From IMG/VR virus record IMGVR_UViG_3300047171_000109, positions 1 to 49,365 of that record: a stretch of 49,365 nucleotides of DNA. One strand, 5' to 3'. Source of the stretch: a virus. Of this stretch, positions 8,102 through 17,306 are shown piece after piece. Under the pieces are notes generated by a model, which saw only the letters and a list, made by a program, of their open reading frames with translations, was not told where the DNA came from and made no database searches. The position numbers and the translations under genes were made by a program. Position 1 is the first letter of the stretch. The number at the start of each line of letters is the position of its first letter.

Positions 8102-9042
8102 GCGCCGGTAACCTCCAGCACACCGCCGCTGATGACGATTTCGCCGCTGGCGGGGCTGACCGGGTTGTTGGCGTTGGCCAGCAGATACTGGCCCATGGCG
8201 GTGAGCATGGCAGGCATGAAATTCTCCAGCACGATGTTCGCGCCGATGAGCGCGGTGATCGTGAGATTGCCGGATGTATCGAAGGTGGGCGCGTTGCTGT
8301 ATTGCGGCGGCCCGGTGAGTTCCCAGCTGGCGCCGTCACCGTTCAGCGTTAGGCGATATTCTGCGGGTTTGCCCGGCTGCAGCGTGATGCTGGCGTTAGA
8401 GCCGTTCACCATCACGCCAGTCTGCGGCTGGAACGTGACGGCGGCGCCCCCGAGCAGCTGGATGCCGATCACGTCACCGGCCACGGCCTCGAGCGCACCG
8501 CCGCTGACGATTTCGGCAATGGCGGCGGTATTGTTTGTGAACTGGACGAGCCGGCCGATATCGCCCGCGGCGAAGGTGTAGCCCTTTGTCTCCGCAGAGA
8601 CGCTCGACCAGCCCTGAAGGCCCGCGCCCGCGGGGCCAGGCGGCCCCTGGATGACGATCAAATCGGTCGAGAATGTCTTGTTCGGGCCAAGTGGCCAGAC
8701 CCGCAGCCAGATGTTGCGGTTCACCACAATGCCGCCGACCGTGGTGAAGGCGACATCGATCGCGTAGTCGGCGACCGGGTTGGTTACCACGCCGCCGCTG
8801 ATCTGCCAGGTGAGCGCGGTGCCGCTCGATTGCAGCGGGCCTATCGTGAGCGTATCGGGCGAGGCCGAAATGGTGACGGTGCTGGCGACGATCGCGTCGT
8901 TTCCCGCATCCGCCAGGAAGGCTGTGCAATCAAAGGTGTAAGGGATCGAATCGGCAACCGCCTTGTCGCCCCAGCGGAGTTCCAGGCCACCCTGGCCCCC
9001 GACCGGAAGGTAACATGTGTAGCCCTGGGGCGTGGCCAGCAC
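8098..9042 (-). CDS. Tail fibre or virion surface protein with short collagen-like segment
   Basis: A GTG at 9042 gives 314 residues with no signal peptide. The first 120 residues look like a beta-sandwich (TVTISASPDTLTIGPLQSSG). A short collagen-like segment IQGPPGPAGAGLQG follows, a feature common in trimeric phage fibres. The C-terminal half has a motif seen in virion proteins that adsorb small ligands (LEAVAGDVIGIQLLGGAAVT). The position after the baseplate genes fits a fibre or fibre-connector role. It lies two bases from the previous stop and overlaps the next gene by four bases. Confidence 0.55.
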   Translation of the reverse strand: MLATPQGYTCYLPVGGQGGLELRWGDKAVADSIPYTFDCTAFLADAGNDAIVASTVTISASPDTLTIGPLQSSGTALTWQISGGVVTNPVADYAIDVAFTTVGGIVVNRNIWLRVWPLGPNKTFSTDLIVIQGPPGPAGAGLQGWSSVSAETKGYTFAAGDIGRLVQFTNNTAAIAEIVSGGALEAVAGDVIGIQLLGGAAVTFQPQTGVMVNGSNASITLQPGKPAEYRLTLNGDGASWELTGPPQYSNAPTFDTSGNLTITALIGANIVLENFMPAMLTAMGQYLLANANNPVSPASGEIVISGGVLEVTGA

Positions 9043-9043
9043 C

Positions 9044-9442
9044 TTATCTGCGCCGGTTCGCTTGAAAAAACTGCTGCATCGCCTGGCGCAGCTCAGTATC
9101 CGTCTGTTTCAGGTCGGCGAGTTCGCTATGGAATTCCACCAATGTCTCGCGGGTGATCGCCTCACTGTTTTCGATCGCCGCCAGACGTGCAAATATCTCT
9201 TTTTCATGCGCCTCCAGCTCATCAATGCGGTGCCCGTTCAGCTCGATCTCCTTGTTGGTGACGGGCAACGCTAGGCGGATATCCTCCAGCTGGGCGCGGG
9301 TTTCGGCCTGGGCGGCTTTCAGATCGACGGAGAGCTGATGATCATTCATCAGCCACGCCGCGCAGATCACGAATTGCACCGCGAAGATCGCGATCGATCC
9401 GAAACTTATTTTCGGATCGATGAGGTCCTTGAGCGCGTTCAT
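9044..9442 (-). CDS. Membrane-anchored coiled-coil protein (possible spanin or holin-like)
   Basis: The ATG at 9442, with an AGGAAAA Shine-Dalgarno, gives 132 residues. One membrane segment (SIAIFAVQFVICAAWLM) lies at about residues 14-32. The remainder is a highly charged, almost purely helical coiled coil (LKAAQAETRAQLEDIRLALP to the C-terminus). A single N-terminal membrane helix plus periplasmic coiled coil is the design of inner-membrane spanins (Rz type), but the gene is not next to an obvious endolysin. It could also be a tail accessory membrane protein. The upstream start at 9484 lacks a ribosome-binding site. Confidence 0.55.
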   Translation of the reverse strand: MNALKDLIDPKISFGSIAIFAVQFVICAAWLMNDHQLSVDLKAAQAETRAQLEDIRLALPVTNKEIELNGHRIDELEAHEKEIFARLAAIENSEAITRETLVEFHSELADLKQTDTELRQAMQQFFQANRRR

Positions 9443-9486
9443 AAACGGTTTTCCTGCTGCGAGCGGCATTGATTGTGCGGCCATAA

Positions 9487-10068
9487 TCAGTATCCGATAG
9501 CCATCCAGTTAAACCCGAACTGGCCGATGCCGCCCGACGTAAATGTGGTGTCGGCCTCGAATTCGGTCGCATTGATCACGCTGCACCCGAAAGATGCCGA
9601 TTCGCTGATTGGCGAGCCGACGCCCCCATTAATTCCCCAGCACTGCGTGGCAAAACCACCGAACGGGAAAGGATACGTGAACGGGCCGCCACCGGTGGAC
9701 GGAATGCCGATGATTCCACCCATGATCTGGATGATTTTTCCCGGCACCGGCACGGTAAGCTGCCAGTTATCGCCGCTGGTTGTTGTGGTAGGCACCGCTG
9801 TGCTGGTCGTGAAGGTGAGGCCTTCAAAGAACGTGGCCAGCTGCACCAGGTTGCCGATTTGCATGCCCGGGCTGGGGTTCAGCAGCTTGATCAGCGTGGA
9901 GAGTTCACCGCCGACCTTATCGAGCCAGTAGCCTGGCACGATGGTGCCTTTGGTTGTGCCGACGTTGCCGACGGAAAACCAGCCTTCCGAGCCGCTGGTG
10001 GGCGCCGCATCGGGCACGGAGGCCGCGTCGCTATCGAACAGCATCGCGCCGGTGGCCGATAGCGGCAT
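9487..10068 (-). CDS. Probable tail fibre or tail collar protein
   Basis: A 193-residue protein directly after gp48. The N-terminal half (FDSDAASVPDAAPTSGSEGW) resembles the baseplate-attachment end of short fibres. The C-terminus ends GGIGQFGFNWMAIGY, a terminal aromatic/Gly pattern seen in many phage tail fibres. The short length suggests a baseplate-bound fibre base rather than a full fibre. It begins four bases after the gp48 stop. Confidence 0.55.
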   Translation of the reverse strand: MPLSATGAMLFDSDAASVPDAAPTSGSEGWFSVGNVGTTKGTIVPGYWLDKVGGELSTLIKLLNPSPGMQIGNLVQLATFFEGLTFTTSTAVPTTTTSGDNWQLTVPVPGKIIQIMGGIIGIPSTGGGPFTYPFPFGGFATQCWGINGGVGSPISESASFGCSVINATEFEADTTFTSGGIGQFGFNWMAIGY

Positions 10069-10072
10069 TGTT

Positions 10073-10657
10073 TCAGCTCCCGTAAACGAAATTGAGCGTG
10101 GTGTGCGGCGGTGCGATCTGGTTCATCACGCATTCCAGCTGCGTGTTGTCGGCCCAATCGACCAGGCGATCGCCGGCGGCGCTGACGCCGGCGCGGAAAT
10201 AGATGGGCGTGATGGTTTCGGCCACGTTGATCGTCCATTCCCAGGAGCCGATGGCGCCGCGGGTGATGGTGATCGTCCAGCCGAGGGCGGCGGCGACGGC
10301 GATGAAATAGGCCTCGCTCTGGCCGCCCACCTGCGCGATTTTCGCCAGCAGCGCATTGCGGCGCTCCTGGATGCTGGCGCCCAGCGGCGTGCAACAGTCC
10401 GGCAGGCCGTAATCCATTTCCCAATTCGGCAGCAGAATATCCGTGGTTGAGGGCACGGTTTCCACTTCCGACAACACAGCCGCCTGCGCGTGCAGATCGG
10501 CAAACGCCGCGGCGCAGCCGGCCAACAAATCGGCGGCATTGACGCCGGCGAGGGCCACGCCCGGCGGCACGCGCGCCTGCATGGCGGCAGCGAATTCGGC
10601 GGCCGTGGCATAGGCCAGCGGATTGCCGAATTGCACGGGCGAGATCGTGGCGGACAT
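10073..10657 (-). CDS. Mu gp48-like baseplate protein
   Basis: The ATG at 10657 gives 194 residues, coupled to the upstream baseplate J-like gene through a one-base overlap. The protein begins MSATISPVQFGNPLAYATAA. It contains RRNALLAKIAQVGGQSEAYF and a WTITITRG stretch typical of the DUF2313/gp48 family (about 180-200 residues), which connects baseplate wedges to the tube. The longer open frame upstream to 11683 is a shadow over gp47. Order and length match Mu-like phages. Confidence 0.82.
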   Translation of the reverse strand: MSATISPVQFGNPLAYATAAEFAAAMQARVPPGVALAGVNAADLLAGCAAAFADLHAQAAVLSEVETVPSTTDILLPNWEMDYGLPDCCTPLGASIQERRNALLAKIAQVGGQSEAYFIAVAAALGWTITITRGAIGSWEWTINVAETITPIYFRAGVSAAGDRLVDWADNTQLECVMNQIAPPHTTLNFVYGS

Positions 10658-11790
10658 CAGGGTGCCGTGACGGTGAGCGCGCCGAGCTGGGCCAGATGAT
10701 AAGTGGCCGAGGCGATATCGGCCGTGGGCGCCGTGAGATCGAAACTGATCACGCCGAGCGATTGGGCAATGGCGTCGGAAATCCGTTCCACCGGCAGCGC
10801 GCCGCCGGTACTGCCCGGCTGGATCCCGTCCCCATACGGCGCGTTGCCGGGCGTGGTGGCGGCAAACAAATTGAGCAGGCTCGCGCTGATATTGGCCTGC
10901 ACCTGGGCCAGCGTGTAGCCGGTGGCGACGACGCAATTGGTGACGGTGACGGCGATGCTGTCGATCGTGAGCGTCTGATTTTGCGCGCTGCTCACGTCTG
11001 CCGGCATTTGCGCGTTGACGTAGGTTTGCACGGTGGTGAGATCGCCGGACAGCGGCAGGATGTTGCCGACGCCGCGGCCATCGAACACGAAAGAATAATC
11101 CACCGTGCCGCCGCCGCGATTCTGCGGCCACACCCAAGCGCGGGTGACGCCGGCAGTCGCCTCCTTGACCCAGGTAACGTAATCTCGTTTGGCACCGCCC
11201 TGGGGCGGCTGCTGCATGCGCGAAAGGATCGCCTGGCGGTAGGACGTGTCGCTTTCCATGTCGATGCCGCCGGTAAGGCCGCCGGAGGCCACCACTACCT
11301 GCGCATTGATGCCGGCGACGGCGACGGAGAGCGTGAGTGACGTGCCGGCCGGCTGATTGGAGAGGCTGCCGCCGGTGATCGCCGTGACGCTGCCGGTGCC
11401 AACGCCGCCGCTGATAGTGACGGCGGCGCCGAGCACATATTGCTCGCCACCATTGGAGGTTTCCAGAACGGCGCCGGCCGGCACGGTGTAGCCGTTTGTG
11501 CCAGAAAAGCTGACATTGCCGGCGGCGGGCACGGCCTCCTGCCGATAGATGCCGAGCGGATTGCCCTTCAAGTCGAGATAGATGCCCGAGGCGCTGGAAA
11601 CAAAGAACTGCGTCGCGATGAAATCGAGATAGGCGTATTCGTTGACAAGTTCCTGCGCCAGCACGATCGCGACGATGCCGCACACGCTGCGGCGAAGCGT
11701 GGGATCGGTGCCGGGCAGCGCCGCCTGTATCTGCTGGGTGACGCGCTGAATCAGGTTGGGCAGCGTGGGGCGCGGAAAAACCGTGGCCAT
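10657..11790 (-). CDS. Baseplate wedge protein J-like (Mu gp47 family)
   Basis: A 377-residue protein starting MATVFPRPTLPNLIQRVTQQ. The family marks are visible: the early helix SVCGIVAIVLAQELVNEYAY, then GIYLDLKGNPLGIYR, AAGNVSFSG, the VPAGAVLET strand and the late SDAIAQSLGVI region. Baseplate J proteins form the wedge ring that holds the sheath in its extended state. It lies between gp46 and gp48 homologues, exactly the Mu order, with overlaps or gaps below ten bases. Confidence 0.9.
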   Translation of the reverse strand: MATVFPRPTLPNLIQRVTQQIQAALPGTDPTLRRSVCGIVAIVLAQELVNEYAYLDFIATQFFVSSASGIYLDLKGNPLGIYRQEAVPAAGNVSFSGTNGYTVPAGAVLETSNGGEQYVLGAAVTISGGVGTGSVTAITGGSLSNQPAGTSLTLSVAVAGINAQVVVASGGLTGGIDMESDTSYRQAILSRMQQPPQGGAKRDYVTWVKEATAGVTRAWVWPQNRGGGTVDYSFVFDGRGVGNILPLSGDLTTVQTYVNAQMPADVSSAQNQTLTIDSIAVTVTNCVVATGYTLAQVQANISASLLNLFAATTPGNAPYGDGIQPGSTGGALPVERISDAIAQSLGVISFDLTAPTADIASATYHLAQLGALTVTAP

Positions 11791-11797
11791 GACTGCC

Positions 11798-12295
11798 TCA
11801 GTTCAAGCTGGTGACGGGCGTGAGCGTGCCGAGCGTGCGATCCCACAGGAAAGCGTAGGCGGTGGGCGCCGTGCTGCCTGGCACGGCGCGGGTGATCACC
11901 ACGTTCATCGCCAGGCCGTTCGAATCTATCCAGGATGTGGTGACGACAATCGACGAGGCGATGCCATCCAGGATCATCCACTCAAGAGAGTCGTAGGCGG
12001 CGCCGGCAATGAGGTTCGCGTTCTGCTGCGTGGCTGTACAACGCAGGAACAAATACAGTTTCGATCCCAGATAATCGGGCGAGCCGTCCGGCAGCGGCGG
12101 CAAATATGGGTCGCCGCACCAGCCGCGGCGGTAGCTGGACCCGTCCGGAATCGCGTCGTCGGCGTCGGCGAGGCGATCGCACATCAGCGACAGGATCACG
12201 GCCGTTTGCAGCGTGGAGTCGAGCGCGATATCGCCATTGGCGATGGCGAGATCGGCGCCGCTGCCGTCGGCGCTGAGAAACAGGCCGATATCCAT
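11798..12295 (-). CDS. Mu gp46-like baseplate protein (GPW/gp25-related)
   Basis: The ATG at 12295 gives 165 residues: MDIGLFLSADGSGADLAIAN, then STLQTAVILSLMCDRLAD and SSYRRGWCGDPYL. The RRGWWGD-type motif is diagnostic of gp46 proteins of Mu-like phages, which attach wedges to the hub. The start overlaps the gp45 stop by one base. The in-frame start at 12328 would add a basic extension that overlaps gp45 further and is less likely. Confidence 0.87.
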   Translation of the reverse strand: MDIGLFLSADGSGADLAIANGDIALDSTLQTAVILSLMCDRLADADDAIPDGSSYRRGWCGDPYLPPLPDGSPDYLGSKLYLFLRCTATQQNANLIAGAAYDSLEWMILDGIASSIVVTTSWIDSNGLAMNVVITRAVPGSTAPTAYAFLWDRTLGTLTPVTSLN

Positions 12296-12780
12296 CAGGT
12301 GCCGCCCGTGAGGTAGGAGTCGGGCCATTGCTGATTTGGCGGCAGCGTCACGGAGCCGTCGATATTGTGCGTATGGCCGTTGAACGCGACCAGCGCTTCT
12401 TCATGGATCAGGCGCCTCATCGCCGCTTCCGTCAGGCCCCACTGGAACATAGGCGTGACCACATTGACGCCGGTGAGGCGCAGCAGGATAAGCTGCCCGC
12501 CACGTGAAAGGCCGCATTCGCCGGGCTGGAGGTTGGCGACCGCGTCGGCAGTGTTGTCGCCGCCCAGCGCCACCTTGTGGCTGCCGCCGCGCAGCACGTG
12601 CACCTCCAGGCAGTCGGAGCCGGCGACGGGGCTGGCCACGTATCCCGGCGGCAGAAGCAGCTCGATCAGATCGTGCGTATCCTCATCGAGGCCGCTGATC
12701 TGCACCAGCGTGCGGCCGGCAACCTTGCTGAGTGTTACGCGCGCACGGGCGACATGCGTATCGAGATCGGCCTTGCTCAC
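12295..12780 (-). CDS. Mu gp45-like baseplate spike protein
   Basis: A GTG at 12780 overlaps the hub stop by two bases and gives 161 residues. The core (VRVTL then the GLDEDTHDLIELLLPPGYVA stretch) is an OB-fold followed by a beta-helix with the late motif GHTHNIDGSVTLPP, typical of central spike proteins where His residues bind metal. It should form the trimeric membrane-piercing tip of the contractile tail. A longer open frame to 13002 is out of phase with the hub coding sequence and is rejected. Confidence 0.82.
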   Translation of the reverse strand: MSKADLDTHVARARVTLSKVAGRTLVQISGLDEDTHDLIELLLPPGYVASPVAGSDCLEVHVLRGGSHKVALGGDNTADAVANLQPGECGLSRGGQLILLRLTGVNVVTPMFQWGLTEAAMRRLIHEEALVAFNGHTHNIDGSVTLPPNQQWPDSYLTGGT

Positions 12781-13916
12781 GGCGTAACCCCGCTCCAATT
12801 GGGCGCGGAACCGCCTTTGCCTTTTTTGCTGTGCAGCTTTACTTCGCCTGGGTCGGGCGTATAGCCGCTGGGCGGCCCCACGCGCAGCTTCGTGCGCTTG
12901 CCGACTCCCGGCGCGATCGAAAATGTGGTTTCCACAATGAGCATATCCTGCTGCAGCTGGAGAAACGGCGCGTTGACCGACACCAGCGTGTTCGGCTGCC
13001 ACAGCGTGTTATCCGGCTGGCGCCAGCCGGCGACGGTGATGTCGGCCTGCGCGGCGCGGCCGGCGGCGTAGGCGCATTCCCAGTTCGCGCGGCGCTGCAT
13101 GCCGGCCTGATCGAGCTGCGCCTCGGCGATGGAGATTTTTGGGCGGTAGCGCGGCACGCCGCTATCCGTGGCCGTGGCGCGCATGCTGGTTTGCACCGGC
13201 GCCGGCGGCGAGCCGGTGCTGCCCCCATTGGCGCCTTCCCAGCTGCTGACTGTGCTGCCGAGCGCCTTCTGGCCCTTGACGATGTAGACCGAAAACCGTT
13301 TTTCGACGTTCAACATGGCGCTGGCGGCGATGATGTTCTGGCCTTGCACCAGCCTGCCGCTGGCACGCGTGGTGCCCGTGGTGGCCAGCACCAGGTTGCC
13401 ATACTGGTCGTCCGTCAGCAGCACGCCGGCGAGGCGGCCGAGGCGTTCCAGGAAGGTGAAGGCGGTTTCGCCCCGTTGCAGCGTGGCATCGGGAAAAATC
13501 TGCGAGGCGTCGGTTTGCACCATCACGCCGATGGTGAACGGCGCGCAGATGGCGCGGGCAATTTGTTCCAGCGTGTAGCCCTTGAACTGGCCGCTGGAAA
13601 TGTCGGGCGTGCATTCCACCAGGTCGCCGGTTTTGCTCGCCCCACGGATGGTGACGCGATGCTGGCGCTGGTCGAAATCGGGCGCGTATTCGTCGACATA
13701 GCCCGTAAGAACGGTATCGGTGCCTATCTTCACCACACAAGGCGAGAAGGGCGTGATCTGCCACAGCTGGCCGTTGGTGACCCAGGCATCGGTGACGGCG
13801 ATCGAGAACACGGATTTCAGGCGATCGAGCGCGCGGCTGACGGTGATTTCCAGCCAGCCCGCGAAGACTTTTCCGTTAACCAGAAGGGTAATCTGGTCCG
13901 AATTCGTGCCGCTCAT
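12777..13916 (-). CDS. Baseplate hub protein (Mu gp44 / P2 gpD family)
   Basis: A 379-residue protein beginning MSGTNSDQITLLVNGKVFAG. The N-terminal FxGWxxxxVxRSxDxxxxxF-like pattern appears as GWLEITVSRALDRLKSVFSI. DQRQHRVTIRGASKTGDLVE and the central RGETAFTFLERLGRLAGVLL are signatures of the hub family that forms the trimer around the spike. It follows gpN apart from a small interposed gene and is coupled to gp45. Confidence 0.9.
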   Translation of the reverse strand: MSGTNSDQITLLVNGKVFAGWLEITVSRALDRLKSVFSIAVTDAWVTNGQLWQITPFSPCVVKIGTDTVLTGYVDEYAPDFDQRQHRVTIRGASKTGDLVECTPDISSGQFKGYTLEQIARAICAPFTIGVMVQTDASQIFPDATLQRGETAFTFLERLGRLAGVLLTDDQYGNLVLATTGTTRASGRLVQGQNIIAASAMLNVEKRFSVYIVKGQKALGSTVSSWEGANGGSTGSPPAPVQTSMRATATDSGVPRYRPKISIAEAQLDQAGMQRRANWECAYAAGRAAQADITVAGWRQPDNTLWQPNTLVSVNAPFLQLQQDMLIVETTFSIAPGVGKRTKLRVGPPSGYTPDPGEVKLHSKKGKGGSAPNWSGVTP

Positions 13917-13917
13917 G

Positions 13918-13932
13918 GCGAACGCCGTTCGC
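13918..13932. repeat. Dispersed palindrome GCGAACGCCGTTCGC (copy in the gap)
   Basis: A 15-bp inverted repeat (arms GCGAACG/CGTTCGC) lies just upstream of the hub ATG. Identical or one-base-different copies occur at 6118, 14067, 20988, 25045, 29628, 40243 and 44232, with variants at 32824 and 43786. Its presence both inside genes and between genes argues for a dispersed motif rather than one operator. Confidence 0.8.
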
Positions 13933-14136
13933 CTAGGTGCGCTTGCCGTCGCCCGGTTCGCAGATAAAGGATTTCAAGCTGATCCGCGGATCTCCCAGCT
14001 TGAGCGCGGCCGCCTGGCGCTGCGCATCCACCAGACAGGACATGGAGGTGTCATAGACCCAATCCGGCGAACGGCGTTCGCGGCAGGTGTCGCCATGGAC
14101 GCAGAGGATCAACACCAGGTGGTAGAGGGTGACCAT
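13933..14136 (-). CDS. Small Cys-containing protein, possibly exported
   Basis: The ATG at 14136 gives 67 residues (MVTLYHLVLILCVHGDTCRE and onward) with a short hydrophobic N-terminus and four cysteines. The cysteine spacing suggests two disulfides if exported. A 51-base longer start at 14187 would read through a REP-like repeat and is not favoured. It contains one dispersed palindrome (14067-14081) in its coding sequence. Function unknown; it is inserted between gpN and the hub gene, where Mu has no gene. Confidence 0.5.
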   Translation of the reverse strand: MVTLYHLVLILCVHGDTCRERRSPDWVYDTSMSCLVDAQRQAAALKLGDPRISLKSFICEPGDGKRT

Positions 14137-14170
14137 GGGTTTCGGCTTTCGCTGTGCGATGGCTGGCGAT

Positions 14171-14189
14171 GGGGGGCTGAAACCCATCC
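14171..14189. repeat. REP-like intergenic repeat, degenerate copy
   Basis: A GGGCTGAAACCCAT hairpin lies between the gpN stop and the small Cys protein. It resembles the better copies at 21011 and 26233 (GGGCTGAAGCCCA core). This word is a frequent intergenic repeat in proteobacterial chromosomes (established knowledge). Confidence 0.5.
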
Positions 14190-14196
14190 TATGGCG

Positions 14197-15468
14197 TCAT
14201 GCGGGGAGGTAGACGCCCTGGGTGGGCATGAAGCTGGGGTGGATGGCGGTGTTCAGCGCCGCCAGCGTGTCCCACTGCGTGGCGTCCTGCAGGAGCATCT
14301 GGGCGAGGAGCTGGGCGGGCAGGCTGGTGGCCGTGGCGTAGGGGGCGAGCGTTGGCAAAGATTGCGCGCGCTGCACCAGATCGGCGGTAGAGAGGCCGAC
14401 CAGGCCGAGCAGGCCCTGATACAGCGCGTCGTTATCGGCGTTGGCGGCCGCCAGAATCTGCGCCTCGATCAGGCCGAGCAGCTGCGTTTTGGCGGCGGCG
14501 GCGGCGTTGCTGCTGGTCCAGCTCGTGTTGGCGAAAATCTGCGCGATGGCGATGGCGGCAGCGCCCTGCACCAGGCCAGTCAGCTGCTGCTGCAGTTGCA
14601 GCTGCAGCGGCACCTGCAGGCCGCTGGAGGCCGGCAACGTGCTGCCCCAGCTGGCCAGCGGCAGAAGCCCCTGTGTGGGGTCCGGCGGCATCAGCGTGAT
14701 CGTGCTGGTGATGCCGGTAACGGCATCAGACGTGGCGATCGCTGGCGTGGCCGTGATGGCATTGACCGCGGCCATGAACGCGTCCGTCACGGCAATGGCC
14801 ACCGGATCGCCGGTGAGGCCGGTGATGGCGCTGGTGACTTGTGTGGGCCCGTCGGCGAGGCACGTGCCGATGGCGGCCAGCTGCAGGCCGATCTGGGCGG
14901 TAACGGCGGGCGGCAGCCCCGCGAAGCCGGCGACCACGGTGTTTAGGTAGCCGGTGGCCAGGCCCAGCAGCACGCCGGGGCGCATCGCGATCAGCTCGGC
15001 CACCGCAAAGGTGTTCACCGCGATCGCCAGCAGCGATTGGAGGCCGGAGATAGCTGAGGCCGCGGTATCGGCCATGATGGTGGGGCTGGGCGTGAGGCCC
15101 GATTCCACGAAATCGAGATCGAAATAGGCGATGCCGCCGGCGGAAATCGCCTCTTTCATCGAGATGTGTCGGCAGTTTACCGAAACGGTGCCGAGATAGG
15201 GATGCACCAGCGTGCCCGGCCCGTATTGCCGGCAGGCCTGGCGCAGCGCGTCCCTGTTGGAAAAATATTCCTGCGTGAACGGATCGGCCAGAATGAAGGC
15301 GCGGATGCGAAACCCGTCGGCCTCGCGGCCCAGATCCTCGGTGCTTGGCGTATCGCGCTGCGGGTATTGACGCACATCGACGCGGCGGCCGCCCGATTCC
15401 TCGTGTTCCTCGATTTCGAAGGGCACGCCGCGGAAGCTGGCGGGGAGAAGGCTATCGCGCCACGCCAT
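14197..15468 (-). CDS. Mu gpN-like DNA circularisation / tail protein
   Basis: The ATG at 15468 gives 423 residues beginning MAWRDSLLPASFRGVPFEIE. The sequence SFRGVPFEIEEHEESGGRR and the following YPQRDTPSTEDLG are diagnostic of the DNA circularisation N-terminal domain (gpN). The C-terminal 200 residues are Ala/Leu-rich and helical. In Mu the protein is a baseplate/tail component that also helps protect DNA ends. The start overlaps the tape measure stop by one base. The extra open frame to 15753 overlaps the tape measure gene and is not coding. Confidence 0.85.
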   Translation of the reverse strand: MAWRDSLLPASFRGVPFEIEEHEESGGRRVDVRQYPQRDTPSTEDLGREADGFRIRAFILADPFTQEYFSNRDALRQACRQYGPGTLVHPYLGTVSVNCRHISMKEAISAGGIAYFDLDFVESGLTPSPTIMADTAASAISGLQSLLAIAVNTFAVAELIAMRPGVLLGLATGYLNTVVAGFAGLPPAVTAQIGLQLAAIGTCLADGPTQVTSAITGLTGDPVAIAVTDAFMAAVNAITATPAIATSDAVTGITSTITLMPPDPTQGLLPLASWGSTLPASSGLQVPLQLQLQQQLTGLVQGAAAIAIAQIFANTSWTSSNAAAAAKTQLLGLIEAQILAAANADNDALYQGLLGLVGLSTADLVQRAQSLPTLAPYATATSLPAQLLAQMLLQDATQWDTLAALNTAIHPSFMPTQGVYLPA

Positions 15469-17306
15469 CAGAACAGGCCATCCATCCAGGCCTGGCCGAG
15501 ATTGGTGCGGACGTCGCCGACATTGCCGGAATGCCGGGTTTCCAGCATGGCGCCGACCGGCATGTTCGGCAGATGGAGCGTGATATCCACCTTGCCGTTT
15601 TGAGTTTCGGCCGGCGGGACCGCGGACGCGTAGGCGGGGCGCGCCTCGTTGGTGGTGCCTGAGAGCGGGCCGTAACCTGGCCGTTCGCTCCAGATCGGGC
15701 GCGGCAGATAATCGGTGGCGCGATCGATGACGTGCGCCGCCTCGCCAGACCACGATGCACCTTCCTCGACGTGACGGCCTGCGGTGCGGCCGCCGCCGGC
15801 CGGTGCCGTGCCATAGTCGTGGCGGCCGCCGGAAGCGGGATGGCGGCGCCGATACATTTCATCGGCCTTCTGCTGGTAGTCGGGCGCGTTGACGTCCATG
15901 CCGACCAGAACCGGCAGGAGCGGCGCCACCTCGGACATCACCACAACGCCCGTGCCGATGATCGGAAGCGCTTTTGCGACCGTGGCAACGCTTCTGATCA
16001 CGCGGCCGGCCTGTGCAGCTTCGTGCGCCGCAACCGAACCAGCCTTTCCTGCTTCGCCGCCGTGGCCGCCGACACCGCTCAATGCGGCGGCCGCCTCTTC
16101 CTCTTTTCCGGCTGCGGCAGCTGCCGTTCCAACGCCACGCCAGGCGGCGACAAGCTCGGTTCCGATCTTGAAGGTGAGTTCGCCTACGGCTTTGCCGAGC
16201 CCGATCGCTTCCTTGATCGGCTCGGCCAGGAACAGCACGCCCTTTAGCGCCATCACGGCAGCCAGGCCTTCGATGGCCACTTTCGGGCCGCCGATTGCGT
16301 CCACGAATTCGCCGGCGTAGTGGCCGGCGGTGCGCAGATCGGCGCCGATTTCGGCGAAAGGCAGTTTTTCCAGCCAGCGGGCGAATTCACCGACGCCGCC
16401 GGCGATATCGCCGGTGATCCATTCCCGGTTCGCCAGCACGAACTCGGTCGACTCCTCGATCACCGGCGCCAGAACGCCGGCGAGCTTACCGCCTAGGAGA
16501 TCGGTGAACCCGCCGACGGCGAGGTTCAGCTTCTTCTGGTCTTCGTTGTAGCGCTCCAGATTTTCGCCGTAGGGGCCGAAATTGATGGTGTATTCGCCGG
16601 CCTCCTTCATGCTTTCGCGCAGTTTTTCACCGCCCTTGCTGAGGAGCGGAATCATGTCCATGCCCGCGCGGCCAAACAGGGCGAAAGCCATGCGCGCGCG
16701 CATGGTGGCGCTGGTGGTATGCTCGAACGCGTCGGCCAATGCCGGCAGGGCATCGGCGCCGTTCTTGAAGCTGCGCGGATCGAGGTGCAGCTGCGCGAAC
16801 AGCGCGGCCGCATCCTTATTCTTGCCCGCGCCGGCCTCGGCCAGAACGCGGCTCAGGCGGCCGACGGAGCGTTCCATCAGGCTGACATCGGTATCGGTCA
16901 GCTTGGCTACAGCGCGCAGGCGGTTCAGCTGATCCACGGGCACGCCAATTTCGGTAGCCGCGTGCGCCAGCAGGGCGAAGGATTCGGCGACGTGTTCCGT
17001 GGTTTCAAAAATACCGACCAACGATCCGGCCACGCCGAGACCGGCCAGTAATGGCACAAGCTCGGTCGCCGAATGCGCTACCTCGCCGATCGAGGCGTGC
17101 AGGCCACCAAATTTTTCGCGCGTGATGTCGATATGTTCGCCGAAGGCCGCCCACATATGGGGCTTGTGCAGATGGCCTTCCTCATGCGCCGCGTGCCCGG
17201 CTTCCGCGCCCAGCTCGCGCAGATGCGCCTTGATCTTTTCGATCGTGGCCGTGGCATCGTCGGTGGCAGCGATGATGGCACGGAAAACCTCATTCGCGTC
17301 GGCCAT
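15468..17306 (-). CDS. Tail tape measure protein
   Basis: A 612-residue, Ala-rich, mostly helical protein. It follows the tail chaperone pair, as tape measure genes do. A hydrophobic segment (LVPLLAGLGVAGSLVGIF) lies at about residues 84-101. The next 250 residues carry a helical pattern with LNRLRAVAKLTDTDVSLMER, similar to Mu-like and lambda-like tape measures (family-level resemblance). At roughly 150 nm per 1000 residues the tail would be short for a myovirus, near 90 nm (inference from length only). The gene begins inside the last 17 bases of the frameshifted chaperone ORF. Confidence 0.85.
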   Translation of the reverse strand: MADANEVFRAIIAATDDATATIEKIKAHLRELGAEAGHAAHEEGHLHKPHMWAAFGEHIDITREKFGGLHASIGEVAHSATELVPLLAGLGVAGSLVGIFETTEHVAESFALLAHAATEIGVPVDQLNRLRAVAKLTDTDVSLMERSVGRLSRVLAEAGAGKNKDAAALFAQLHLDPRSFKNGADALPALADAFEHTTSATMRARMAFALFGRAGMDMIPLLSKGGEKLRESMKEAGEYTINFGPYGENLERYNEDQKKLNLAVGGFTDLLGGKLAGVLAPVIEESTEFVLANREWITGDIAGGVGEFARWLEKLPFAEIGADLRTAGHYAGEFVDAIGGPKVAIEGLAAVMALKGVLFLAEPIKEAIGLGKAVGELTFKIGTELVAAWRGVGTAAAAAGKEEEAAAALSGVGGHGGEAGKAGSVAAHEAAQAGRVIRSVATVAKALPIIGTGVVVMSEVAPLLPVLVGMDVNAPDYQQKADEMYRRRHPASGGRHDYGTAPAGGGRTAGRHVEEGASWSGEAAHVIDRATDYLPRPIWSERPGYGPLSGTTNEARPAYASAVPPAETQNGKVDITLHLPNMPVGAMLETRHSGNVGDVRTNLGQAWMDGLF